A stretch of 60,210 nucleotides of DNA from Actinomycetes bacterium (GTDB lineage: Bacteria; Actinomycetota; Acidimicrobiia; Acidimicrobiales; RAAP-2), in NCBI GenBank assembly GCA_021781335.1, contig JAJXXA010000045.1, positions 1 through 60,210 on the forward strand, read 5' to 3'. Under the pieces are notes generated by a model, which saw nothing but the letters and a program-made list of their open reading frames with translations, did no database searches and was not told the DNA's origin. The position numbers and the translations under genes are program-made. Of this stretch, positions 51,048 through 59,378 are shown one piece after another (the first letter of the stretch is position 1; each line of letters starts with the position of its first letter).

Positions 51048-51689
51048 TCAGTCCAACGCAACCTGGAACTGCGGCTCGGTCGCACTTCGCACGTCGTCGA
51101 GTGTTACGCCTGGCGCAATTTCGCGCAGCACGAGCCCTTCGCCCCCGACGTCAAAGACGGCCAGGTCGGTGATGATGCGTTGGACGCATCGCTCTCCGGT
51201 GAGGGGTAGCGAGCAGGTTCGAACTATCTTGTAGCCACCGTTCTTCGCCGAGTGCTCCATCATCACAATGACGCGCTTGGCGCCATGCACGAGGTCCATG
51301 GCCCCGCCCATGCCTTTGACCATCTTGCCCGGGATCATCCAATTGGCGATGTCACCGGCGCCAGAGACCTGCATTGCACCCAAGACGGCGACGTCGACGT
51401 GACCGCCTCGGATCATCGCGAACGACGTCGCCGAGTCGAAGAAGGACGCCCCAGGCGTGGTGGTGACGGTCTCCTTGCCCGCATTGATGAGGTCGGGGTC
51501 CACCAAGTCTTCACTCGGGTACGCGCCAACGCCGAGGATGCCGTTCTCCGAATGAAGGACGACGTGGCGTCCTTCGGGCACGTGATTCGGCACCAAGGTC
51601 GGCAGACCTATGCCCAGATTCACGTACTGGCCGTCGCAGAGTTCTTGTGCCACTCGGGCCGCGAGTTGGTCTCGGGTAAGGGGTGTCAC
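51048..51689 (-). CDS. 3-oxoacid CoA-transferase, subunit B
   Basis: 213 residues: [36 protein letters not shown], in which Glu48 of SENG is the catalytic residue that forms the CoA thioester in this family; then [52 protein letters not shown]. Overlaps subunit A by 4 bp (ATGA). The pair moves CoA between succinyl-CoA and a 3-oxoacid such as acetoacetate (ScoAB) or 3-oxoadipate (PcaIJ). No beta-ketoadipate pathway genes are in view, so ketone-body type use is somewhat favoured. Confidence 0.93.
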   Translation of the reverse strand: MTPLTRDQLAARVAQELCDGQYVNLGIGLPTLVPNHVPEGRHVVLHSENGILGVGAYPSEDLVDPDLINAGKETVTTTPGASFFDSATSFAMIRGGHVDVAVLGAMQVSGAGDIANWMIPGKMVKGMGGAMDLVHGAKRVIVMMEHSAKNGGYKIVRTCSLPLTGERCVQRIITDLAVFDVGGEGLVLREIAPGVTLDDVRSATEPQFQVALD

Positions 51690-52432
51690 TGCGTCACCGT
51701 CCTCTTCTCAATTCGTTTCTCGATATTCGTAACGTGCACCACTCGTTGCACGAAGATTCCTGGGGTGTGGATCTGCATTGGATCGAGTACTCCGGGCTCG
51801 ACGAGCTCTTCGACCTGGGCGATCGTTATCTGGCCCGCGCTCGCACAGAGCGGGTTGAAGTTGGCGGCGCTCTTCTCGTAGATCAAGTTCCCGTGAGTAT
51901 CGCCGTAGCGTGCGTGCACCAGCGCGAAGCGCGTTCGAATCGCGAACTCGAGGACGTAGCGACGTCCGTCGAACTCACGGACCTCCTTTGCGGGGGAGGC
52001 CAACGCGACGTCTCCGCGCTCGTCGTAGCGCCACGGGATCCCGCCGTCGGCGACCTGGGTGCCCACACCAGCGGGTGTGTAGAAGGCGGGGATGCCGGCA
52101 CCACCCGCGCGAAGCCGTTCCGCCAATGTCCCTTGGGGAACGAGTTCGACTTCCAATTCTCCTGAGAGATACTGGCGCTCGAACTCTTTGTTCTCACCAA
52201 CGTACGACCCGGTCGTGCGACGGATCCGCTTGGCGTTGAGCAAGACGCCCAACCCCCAGTCGTCGACACCGCAGTTGTTGCTCACGGTCTCGAGATTCCT
52301 CGCACCGTTCTCGAGGACGGCACGGATCAGCTCGTTTGGAATACCACACAGTCCGAATCCGCCGACCGCCAGGGTCGAGCCATCGCTGATGTCCGCGACG
52401 GCGGCGGCGGGAGAGTCGTAGACCTTGTTCAT
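51686..52432 (-). CDS. 3-oxoacid CoA-transferase, subunit A
   Basis: 248 residues: [51 protein letters not shown] is the N-terminal CoA-binding region, followed by [56 protein letters not shown], which is highly characteristic of the family. It precedes subunit B on the minus strand with a 4-bp overlap. A TetR gene lies 167 bp upstream on the same strand, and a perfect 12-bp palindrome in the gap suggests regulated expression. Confidence 0.94.
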   Translation of the reverse strand: MNKVYDSPAAAVADISDGSTLAVGGFGLCGIPNELIRAVLENGARNLETVSNNCGVDDWGLGVLLNAKRIRRTTGSYVGENKEFERQYLSGELEVELVPQGTLAERLRAGGAGIPAFYTPAGVGTQVADGGIPWRYDERGDVALASPAKEVREFDGRRYVLEFAIRTRFALVHARYGDTHGNLIYEKSAANFNPLCASAGQITIAQVEELVEPGVLDPMQIHTPGIFVQRVVHVTNIEKRIEKRTVTQ

Positions 52433-52512
52433 TGATTTCTCCGGAGAACTCTGTGAAGCACGTGAGGACAGACGCCCACCGCCGTACCAAAATTCTAACG
52501 GTCGACCAGTAG

Positions 52513-52524
52513 GTTAAATTTAAC
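52513..52524. promoter_or_regulatory. AT-rich palindrome upstream of the CoA-transferase operon
   Basis: GTTAAATTTAAC is a perfect 12-bp palindrome. On the minus strand a TAGAAT box (candidate -10) lies some 20 nt downstream of it, so it would cover the -35 region of the scoA promoter. It is a candidate site for the TetR protein encoded next door. Confidence 0.45.
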
Positions 52525-52599
52525 TATAGACCCGAGCGCAGCGTGAGGGGCTAGGGGGCAGCGCGACGTGTGCGCAATCGCTGGTGCTGGCTGCGCGAG

Positions 52600-53256
52600 C
52601 TAGGCGCTGGTGCGGGTGTCGCGAATGGCCTTCGCGATCGTTGCGCGTGGGGTCATCAAAGAACCCAAGACCAACTCGATGTGAATCTCGGCGACCTCTT
52701 CGAGCGTGCGCGTGCCGTTCGGCGCGAACCAGATCGCGACGCCGGTGCATTCGAGCAGGATCGCGTAACTCACGATCTTCACGTCAGAAGCCTTGAACAC
52801 TCCGGCGCGCACGCCGTCTTCGATGAAGCCGATGAACATCGCCTGGTAGGCATCACGTTTGGCCTGGATCTCGATTCGGTCGTCGCCCGACAGCGCACGC
52901 AGTTCGCTGTCGGTGACGAACGCAGCGCGCGGAAAGAGTCCGTGGAATCGAACGTGTTCTCGCACCGCCGCCGCGAGACGCGTCGCCGGGTTCTTGTGGT
53001 GCGACACCGCGTCGATGACTGCTGAATTGAGATCATCGAGGAAGAAACGCTCGAGTTCCAGCAGGATTGCTTCTTTGTTGGCAAACCAGTAATAGATTCC
53101 AGCAGCGCGAATCGGTACCTCCGCGGCGATCTCGCGCATGGATGTGGCGTGGTAGCCGCGCTGTGCGAAAAGATCGAGCGCCGCCTCGAGTATGGCGTCA
53201 CGCGTCGTCGGCTCCCCGTTTTTCTCCGGTGGTGCCTTCGTCTCGTGCAGCGTCAT
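52600..53256 (-). CDS. TetR family transcriptional regulator
   Basis: About 218 residues from ATG 53256, which has AAGGACA upstream; the track ORF adds 40 non-conserved residues. The DNA-binding domain reads RDAILEAALDLFAQRGYHATSMREIAAEVPIRAAGIYYWFANKEAILLE. The C-terminal ligand-binding part (FFLDDLNSAVIDAV...RFHGLFPRAAFVTDSELRAL) has the look of regulators of lipid or CoA-ester metabolism (KstR2/FadR-like), which fits the CoA-transferase downstream. Ligand unknown. Confidence 0.92.
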   Translation of the reverse strand: MTLHETKAPPEKNGEPTTRDAILEAALDLFAQRGYHATSMREIAAEVPIRAAGIYYWFANKEAILLELERFFLDDLNSAVIDAVSHHKNPATRLAAAVREHVRFHGLFPRAAFVTDSELRALSGDDRIEIQAKRDAYQAMFIGFIEDGVRAGVFKASDVKIVSYAILLECTGVAIWFAPNGTRTLEEVAEIHIELVLGSLMTPRATIAKAIRDTRTSA

Positions 53257-53504
53257 TACGTGTCCTTGTGATCTGTGCGTTCGTGTGGTGCCTCGGCCGC
53301 GTCTCTCGTCACACCATGAAGCCAAGAGAGTGCGACCTCGACAATTTCCCTGACAGTAGCATTCATGGCTGCGCACATAGCGCGATGATCATTATGAATT
53401 CACGTACTTCGAATCTGAGCGACACCCCCGCGACGCGGCCACCCGGGCCACACCGGCGTCCCAGTTCGAGATGGATCACTTCACAATTTGTTAACGAGAG
53501 TGGC
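53257..53504. other. Divergent gap between TetR and the second importer
   Basis: The whole gap to the SBP gene is 374 bp. Its left part should hold the TetR promoter; I see no convincing boxes or ORF. At its right end CGAGAG (53495-53500) and CTCTCG (53511-53516) form an inverted repeat that brackets the -35 of the importer promoter. Confidence 0.4.
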
Positions 53505-53533
53505 TTGACGCTCTCGAGGTGACCTGTTAGGTT
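53505..53533 (+). promoter_or_regulatory. Promoter of the second Opp/Dpp-type importer
   Basis: TTGACG (53505-53510), 17 nt, TAGGTT (53528-53533). Both boxes are close to sigma-70 consensus with ideal spacing. CGAGAG/CTCTCG repeats flank the -35, and ATTAA-A-TTAAT (53556-53566) lies about 20 nt past the -10, near +16. These are candidate operators. The leader of about 90 nt ends in GGGAGAAA before the ATG. Confidence 0.65.
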
Positions 53534-53630
53534 GTCGTGTGTTTAACGGGCGTTCATTAAATTAATAACGAGGGCGTGCGCATCTTCTTGATGCGGTGCC
53601 AAGGGGAAACAAAATAATGGGAGAAAAACT

Positions 53631-55295
53631 ATGAAGTTACGTCACGCAACTTCGCTCGGGGCGATCGCTGCGTCACTGGTCCTGCTCGCCGGCGCCAGTA
53701 CCTTCGCGGGTGCAGGCCAGCGATCACACGCGTCGACCGGTGCGGTACTTCGCATTGGTACCCAATACCAAGTCGATTCGATGAATCCGTTCGTCGCACT
53801 GGAGAGTTCATCGCTCGCGGTCTACAAGTACATCTATCCATCGTTGGTGCAGTACAACACCAGCCTCGCGATTTCGCCAAACTTCGCGACAAGTTGGTCG
53901 CACTCAGCCAATGGTCTCGACTGGACGTTCCACCTGCACTCGGGTGCGCTCTGGTCTGACGGCAAGCCGCTGACGTCTGCGGACGTTGTCTGGACCGTGA
54001 ACACGGTCCTGAAGGACGCGTCGGGCGGTGGCGCACTGCTGGCCACCTACTTGCCGGGCGTCACCTCGGCGAGCGCACCTGACGCCAACACGGTCGTCCT
54101 GCACCTCCAGACTCCTGAAGCAGCACTGCTCGCCAACATTGCGCGTCTGCCGATCCTGCCCGAGCACGTCTGGTCCCAGTACGACACGGGTACGGCGGGT
54201 GCCGGTCTTCGCACGTTCTCGAACGACCCTTCCGCTTCACAGCCTGTTGTCTCGGGCGGACCGTTCATGGCGACCCAGTACAACTCATCGGGGGTGACAT
54301 TGTTCAGTGTGAACCCCAACTTCTACGGCGCCAAGCCGACGATCTCGGGATTCGGACTCGAATACTTCACCAGCGCTGACGCCGAGATCCAGGCGCTCAA
54401 GACCAACCAGATCGACGTGATGCTCAATGCCACACCGAGCGCGATCCACAGTCTGAAAGCCGATCCCAGTCTGGTCGTCGACACGAAGCCGGCGCTCAAC
54501 GAGAGCGACTTCATCATCAATGACTACGCCGGCAAGAAGAAGAATCGCGAGCTGTTGAACCCACTCGTGCACGAAGCTTTCAACTACGCCATCGACCGAA
54601 ACGCCATTGTCAAAGATGCGTTCAACGGTGACGCCAAGCCCGGCATGTCGCCGATTCCGGTCGCTGACACGGCGTTCTACGACCCGGCGATCAAGCCCGC
54701 GCCGTTCAACCTCGCCAAGGCGAACGCTCTGTTGAACCAGGCTGGCTACAAGATGGGACCCAACGGCGTACGCATCGCGAACGGCCACCCGATGTCCTAC
54801 ACGGTGATCCTTTCAACTGACGAGGAAGGTTCGCGACTTCGCGCCTTTGACATCATCCAGTCCGACTTCAAGCAGATCGGCGTCCAGCTGAAGGTCAGCA
54901 TCACCGATGACGCGACGGCGGCATCGTTGGAGCTCACCCCGAGCCAGAAGTTCGACCTCGCGATGTGGGGGTGGACGCCTCCAGGCCCGGACCCGACATT
55001 CATCTTGAACACCTACACCTGCGCACAGTTCGGCGGATGGCAGGAGACGGGTTACTGCAACAAGACCTATGACAAGCTCTTCGCCCAACAAGCGGTGACG
55101 CTGAACCCGGCCGCGCGGCGTGCCATTGTCTTCCAGATGCAGGCGATGCTGGCCAAGGCCATGCCCGAGTTCATCTACGCCTACGAGAACGTCAACGACG
55201 TCTGGAACAAGGCATGGTCGAACTTCGGTGAGACGTCGGGGGGCTTGTTCTCGCCGCTGACCATCGACGGCATCTCCTACGCCCACCACGCGTAG
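53631..55295 (+). CDS. Family 5 extracellular solute-binding protein of the second importer
   Basis: 554 residues of SBP_bac_5: signal-like MKLRHATSLGAIAASLVLLAGAST, mature start near GAVLRIGTQYQVDSMNPFV, core motif YIYPSLVQYNTSLAISPNFATSWSHSANGLDWTFHLHSGALWSDGKPLTSADVVWTVN, and ending region MWGWTPPGPDPTFILNTYTCAQFGGWQETGYCN. Again no lipobox Cys. First gene of SBP-permease-permease-ATPase-ATPase-amidase. Expected cargo is peptide-, amide- or amine-like, inferred from the amidase. Confidence 0.92.
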   Translation: MKLRHATSLGAIAASLVLLAGASTFAGAGQRSHASTGAVLRIGTQYQVDSMNPFVALESSSLAVYKYIYPSLVQYNTSLAISPNFATSWSHSANGLDWTFHLHSGALWSDGKPLTSADVVWTVNTVLKDASGGGALLATYLPGVTSASAPDANTVVLHLQTPEAALLANIARLPILPEHVWSQYDTGTAGAGLRTFSNDPSASQPVVSGGPFMATQYNSSGVTLFSVNPNFYGAKPTISGFGLEYFTSADAEIQALKTNQIDVMLNATPSAIHSLKADPSLVVDTKPALNESDFIINDYAGKKKNRELLNPLVHEAFNYAIDRNAIVKDAFNGDAKPGMSPIPVADTAFYDPAIKPAPFNLAKANALLNQAGYKMGPNGVRIANGHPMSYTVILSTDEEGSRLRAFDIIQSDFKQIGVQLKVSITDDATAASLELTPSQKFDLAMWGWTPPGPDPTFILNTYTCAQFGGWQETGYCNKTYDKLFAQQAVTLNPAARRAIVFQMQAMLAKAMPEFIYAYENVNDVWNKAWSNFGETSGGLFSPLTIDGISYAHHA

Positions 55296-55348
55296 AGCAC
55301 TCCGTCACCGCATTTTCGATCAATGAACGATAGAAGACAGAACGAACA

Positions 55349-56317
55349 GTGAACACTCGAACACTCGATTACGTGCTGAAGCGAATCGGCTTTTCCATAA
55401 TGACGGTCTTCGTGGTGTTGACGTTCAACTTCGTCTTGTTTCGTGCCTTGCCCGGAAGTGCGGTGACGGACCTCTCGCGGGTGCCGAATTCGACACCCGC
55501 GCTGCGAGAAGCGCTCGCGCGCCAATTTGGCCTCGCCGACTCAAAGTGGCAGCAGTACTTCATCTATTTGAAGCAACTCCTTCATGGCAACCTCGGCGTC
55601 TCCTATATCAACGGTTTGCCCGTGTGGCACAACCTGACGACCGACCTCTCGAACACGATTCCGATGGTGGGCCTGGGGACGCTGCTCGCCATCGTCTTTG
55701 GGATCTGGTCCGGCGTCACGTCGGCGTGGCGTTGGCACCGGCCCGCCGATTACCTGCTTACGAACACCGCAATTGCGTTCTACTCGTTCCCAACCCAGTG
55801 GCTGGGTCTGATGCTCGTCATGATCTTTGGGCGTTACTTGCCGACGACCGGGATGAATGACCCCTTCGCGGTTGGTGGTTCGGCGTGGTCGCACGCCCTC
55901 GACACGTTTCGACACATGATCCTGCCCGCGGTCGCTGTCGCACTGACCCTCTACGGCCAGTACACGCTGGTGGTGCGCTCGGCGGTCCTAGAGGTGCTGG
56001 GCGAGGACTTCGTCCTCACCGCACGGGCCAAGGGAATTCCCGCGCGGACCATCCTTCGTCGTTACGTGCTGCGCAACGCTCTGTTGCCGATCGTGACGCT
56101 GATCGCGCTGTCGATCGGATACGTGGTGGGTGGCGCGCTGCTCGTCGAGACGGTCTTCACGTGGCCGGGGATCGGTCTCGCCGTGTACCAATCGGTGCTC
56201 TCTCGCGACTATCCAATGTTGCAAGGTGCCTTCCTCATCCTCACACTCTCAGTGGTGATGCTGAATCTCGTCGCTGACCTGCTCAGCCTGAAGCTCGACC
56301 CGCGGGTTGCCGAATGA
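55349..56317 (+). CDS. Opp/Dpp-type ABC transporter permease (DppB-like), second importer
   Basis: 322 residues, six helices: YVLKRIGFSIMTVFVVLTFNFVLFRALPGSAVTDL is the usual DppB opening; the EAA loop reads RAKGIPARTILRRYVLRNALLPIVTLIALSIG; VETVFTWPGIGLAVYQSVLSRDYPMLQGAFL closes the domain. GTG start with no strong ribosome site visible (ACAGAACGAACA). It overlaps the next permease by 4 bp. Confidence 0.94.
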   Translation: MNTRTLDYVLKRIGFSIMTVFVVLTFNFVLFRALPGSAVTDLSRVPNSTPALREALARQFGLADSKWQQYFIYLKQLLHGNLGVSYINGLPVWHNLTTDLSNTIPMVGLGTLLAIVFGIWSGVTSAWRWHRPADYLLTNTAIAFYSFPTQWLGLMLVMIFGRYLPTTGMNDPFAVGGSAWSHALDTFRHMILPAVAVALTLYGQYTLVVRSAVLEVLGEDFVLTARAKGIPARTILRRYVLRNALLPIVTLIALSIGYVVGGALLVETVFTWPGIGLAVYQSVLSRDYPMLQGAFLILTLSVVMLNLVADLLSLKLDPRVAE

Positions 56318-57264
56318 CGACGACGAACCACGCGGACACACCGGTCTCCACCGAAGAGCGCCCACGTCGAGGGTGGCTCGCCAAGTTGGTGCATCATCGA
56401 AAGGCGGGTGTCGTGGGTGCGGCAATCCTTCTCGTCTTTGTCGTGCTCGCCCTGGGCGCGCACTGGTTCGCGCCCTACAGCACCATCAACGCGAGTGGCG
56501 CAGTGTTCGCACCGCCCTCGGGACGTCACTGGCTCGGCACCAATGACGGTGGTATCGACATGGTGAGTCTTTTGATCCAGGGCGGAAGAATTTCAATGCT
56601 GGTCGGCTTCGCAGCCGCCCTGGTTGCGGCGATACCCGGTGCACTCGTGGGTATTTTGTCGGGCTATTTCGGCGGGTGGGTCGATACGGTCCTCATGCGC
56701 ATCACCGACTTCTTCTTGGTGATCCCGGTCATCCCGGTGATGATCGCCATCGCTGCGGTGTGGGGACCGAGTCTCTTTCATCTCATTATCGCCATCGGCG
56801 TGCTTCTCTGGACGTCGACTGCGCGAGTCCTTCGCGCCCAGGTCAAGACATTGCGTGAGCGGACTTTCGTTCGACGAACGGTGAATCTCGGTGCGAGTCG
56901 CACGCGCGTGCTGTACCGACACATCTTGCCCCACGTGGCGCCACTGCTCATAGCCCAGACCGTGATCACGATGGCGCTCGCCATCTTCTACGAGACGGCC
57001 TTGGCGTTCCTCGGTCTCGGTGATCCGACCGCGGTGTCGTGGGGGACCATCATCGAAGACGGGTTCCTTCGTACCGCGATCAGCACCGGTGCCTGGTGGG
57101 CAATCGTGCCCCCGGGGGTCTGCGTGGCGCTCGTGGTCATAAGCGCGTACCTCGTGGGCCAGTCCATCGAAGAGGCACTCAATCCTCGCTTGCGCGTCGC
57201 CAACGTGTCGCCTCGATCGTGGAAGATCCGTCCGCTCGTGGGTCGAGGCAAGGACGCACTGTGA
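56314..57264 (+). CDS. Opp/Dpp-type ABC transporter permease (DppC-like), second importer
   Basis: 316 residues: N-terminal helix VVGAAILLVFVVLALGAHWFAPYSTINASG, long loop with APPSGRHWLGTNDGGIDMVSLLIQGGRISMLVG, EAA loop RRTVNLGASRTRVLYRHILPHVAPLLIAQTVIT, and end EEALNPRLRVANV. In relatives the loop reads LGTDxxGRDxxS; here it is LGTNDGGIDMVS. Overlaps the ATPase gene by 4 bp (GTGA). Confidence 0.94.
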   Translation: MTTTNHADTPVSTEERPRRGWLAKLVHHRKAGVVGAAILLVFVVLALGAHWFAPYSTINASGAVFAPPSGRHWLGTNDGGIDMVSLLIQGGRISMLVGFAAALVAAIPGALVGILSGYFGGWVDTVLMRITDFFLVIPVIPVMIAIAAVWGPSLFHLIIAIGVLLWTSTARVLRAQVKTLRERTFVRRTVNLGASRTRVLYRHILPHVAPLLIAQTVITMALAIFYETALAFLGLGDPTAVSWGTIIEDGFLRTAISTGAWWAIVPPGVCVALVVISAYLVGQSIEEALNPRLRVANVSPRSWKIRPLVGRGKDAL

Positions 57265-58241
57265 TCTCGGTTCCGCTCTTTAGTGTTCGTGACTTGCACG
57301 TGTGGTTCGAATTGCCTGACGGACGTGAACTGCACGCGGTCAACGGCGTCAGCTTCGACTTGCACGCCGGAGAGGTGCTCGGACTCGTCGGCGAGTCAGG
57401 TTGTGGCAAGACCACGACGATCTTGGCCACAATGGGGCTTTTGCCGTCCTCGGCGGACGTCGCCGGTGAGATCCGGATCAACGGGGAGGAGATCCTGCAC
57501 GGTGGTGAGGCGTCGGTGCGTCCTCACCGCTGGCGCGATATCGCCATGGTCTTCCAAGGTGCGATGAACTGCTTCAGCCCCGTGAGGACGGTGGGCTCTC
57601 AGATCGTCGAACCAATGAAACTCCACGGCATCGCCAAAGGTGCCGAGGCCCGGCGCCGGGCGGGCGAACTGTTGGAGATGGTCGGTATCCCAGCGGCGTC
57701 GGCCGACCGCTTCCCTCACGAATTCTCAGGTGGCATGCGCCAGCGCGCCGCCATCGCCATGGCGCTGGCCTGCGAGCCGAAGATTCTCCTCGCCGATGAG
57801 CCCACGACCGGTCTAGACGTGATGGTCCAGGCGCAGATCCTCGAACTCCTCGCCAGTCTCGCCGACACCTTGGGCCTCGCGGTCGTACTCGTGACCCACG
57901 ACCTACCAGTCGTTGCCGAAGCGTGTTCGAGGGCGGCAGTCATGTACGCGGGACGCATCGCCGAACTGGGCAGCGTCGACGACCTCTACCACGACTCGCA
58001 TCACCCCTACACGAGACTCTTGTTCGCCGCGACCCCCGATCTGCTCGGCGACGACCGCGTCGTGTCGATCCCGGGTTCACCGCCTCGGCTCGACCGTGAA
58101 ATCGTGGGATGCCCGTTTCGAGAACGGTGCGATTCGGCGGTGGCGGAGTGCGCGACCGAGGAGCCAGCGCTGCACCTGGTCGGAAGTTCGCACGTCGCGG
58201 CGTGTCATCTCAATGATCTGATCGAGAATGTAAGGCAATGA
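57261..58241 (+). CDS. Opp/Dpp-type ABC transporter ATP-binding protein (DppD-like), second importer
   Basis: About 326 residues from GTG 57261 in GTGA overlap with the permease; the track ORF start at 57039 lies in a shadow frame. LVGESGCGKTTTILATMGLL is Walker A, FSGGMRQRAAIAMALACEPKILLADEPTTGLDVMVQAQI the signature and Walker B, and GCPFRERCDSAVAECATEEPAL the Cys-containing C-terminal motif. Pairs with the next ATPase. Confidence 0.94.
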   Translation: MISVPLFSVRDLHVWFELPDGRELHAVNGVSFDLHAGEVLGLVGESGCGKTTTILATMGLLPSSADVAGEIRINGEEILHGGEASVRPHRWRDIAMVFQGAMNCFSPVRTVGSQIVEPMKLHGIAKGAEARRRAGELLEMVGIPAASADRFPHEFSGGMRQRAAIAMALACEPKILLADEPTTGLDVMVQAQILELLASLADTLGLAVVLVTHDLPVVAEACSRAAVMYAGRIAELGSVDDLYHDSHHPYTRLLFAATPDLLGDDRVVSIPGSPPRLDREIVGCPFRERCDSAVAECATEEPALHLVGSSHVAACHLNDLIENVRQ

Positions 58242-59329
58242 ACGACGTGAATGAGGAACTCAAGGTGCGAGAGACCACCACCCAGAGCGACCCCGGAGCC
58301 GCGTCAATAGCCGAGGATGTGCAGGTCACCCCTCGACCCCCGGTCTTAGAGGTGAAGGACCTCACCACGTACTATCCGATTAATCGGGGCCTCGCCGGAC
58401 GGCTCTTGGGTCACGAAGCGAAGACGGTCCACGCCGTCGATGGCGTGTCGCTTCGCGTCGACGCTGGTGAGTTCGTTGCTCTGGTCGGCGAATCAGGTTG
58501 TGGCAAGACGAGCACGGTCATGACGATCCTCGGCGCCACCAAGGCAACGAGCGGCAGCGTGCGTGTGAAAGGCGAAGAGATCGTTGGACGGACGCCACGC
58601 GAGATGCTTTCGGTGTATCGACATTTGCAGATGATCTACCAGGACCCCTATGGCTCGCTCGACCCCCGCTTTCGCGTGAGTGACACGGTTGAAGAGCCGC
58701 TCCTCGTCCACGGCGTCGGCGCCACAAAGCAGGAGCGTCGTTCCTTGGTGCTCGCAGCCCTCGAAAGCGCCGGACTCTCGCCAGCCGATTTGTACATCGA
58801 CCGGTTTCCACACGAGCTCTCGGGCGGCCAACGACAACGTGTCGCGATCGCGACCGCGCTGATACTTGAGCCGAGTCTCTTGCTGGCGGACGAACCGGTG
58901 TCCATGCTTGATGTCTCGGTGCGCGCGTCGGTGCTGAACCTGCTCGACGAACTGCGTCGCACGCGCGATATGGCAATCGTGATGGTGACCCACGACCTGT
59001 CGACGGCGGGACATTTTGCGGACCGGATTGTCGTGATGTACCTGGGTCGCATCGTTGAAGAGGGGCCCGCCAAGGAGGTCCTCGCCAACCCGCAACATCC
59101 GTATACAAAAGCCCTGATCTCGGTGGTGCCCAAGCCGGACCCGCGTGACCGCTCGACTCCTCAGACACTCAGCGGCGAGACGCCCAACCCGGTTGACATT
59201 CCAGCGGGGTGCCGATTCCATCCACGCTGTCCGATCGCTCGTGAAGAGTGTGCGAAGAGCGACCCTCGGCTTCGTCTCTCGGTGAAGGTCCGTATTGAAA
59301 GTCACCGGGTCGCGTGCCACCTCGCCTGA
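58238..59329 (+). CDS. Opp/Dpp-type ABC transporter ATP-binding protein (DppF-like), second importer
   Basis: 363 residues: LVGESGCGKTSTVMTILGAT (Walker A), LSGGQRQRVAIATALILEPSLLLADEPVSMLDVSVRASV (signature and Walker B), and GCRFHPRCPIAREECAKSDPRL near the end. An N-terminal extension of about 35 acidic residues precedes the domain. ATGA overlap with the previous gene. The amidase gene follows after 49 bp and is probably cotranscribed. Confidence 0.94.
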   Translation: MNDVNEELKVRETTTQSDPGAASIAEDVQVTPRPPVLEVKDLTTYYPINRGLAGRLLGHEAKTVHAVDGVSLRVDAGEFVALVGESGCGKTSTVMTILGATKATSGSVRVKGEEIVGRTPREMLSVYRHLQMIYQDPYGSLDPRFRVSDTVEEPLLVHGVGATKQERRSLVLAALESAGLSPADLYIDRFPHELSGGQRQRVAIATALILEPSLLLADEPVSMLDVSVRASVLNLLDELRRTRDMAIVMVTHDLSTAGHFADRIVVMYLGRIVEEGPAKEVLANPQHPYTKALISVVPKPDPRDRSTPQTLSGETPNPVDIPAGCRFHPRCPIAREECAKSDPRLRLSVKVRIESHRVACHLA

Positions 59330-59378
59330 GCCGGTCGTCGCGTGCGACCACGACAACGAGCCGTAAGTGCGTGAACGC

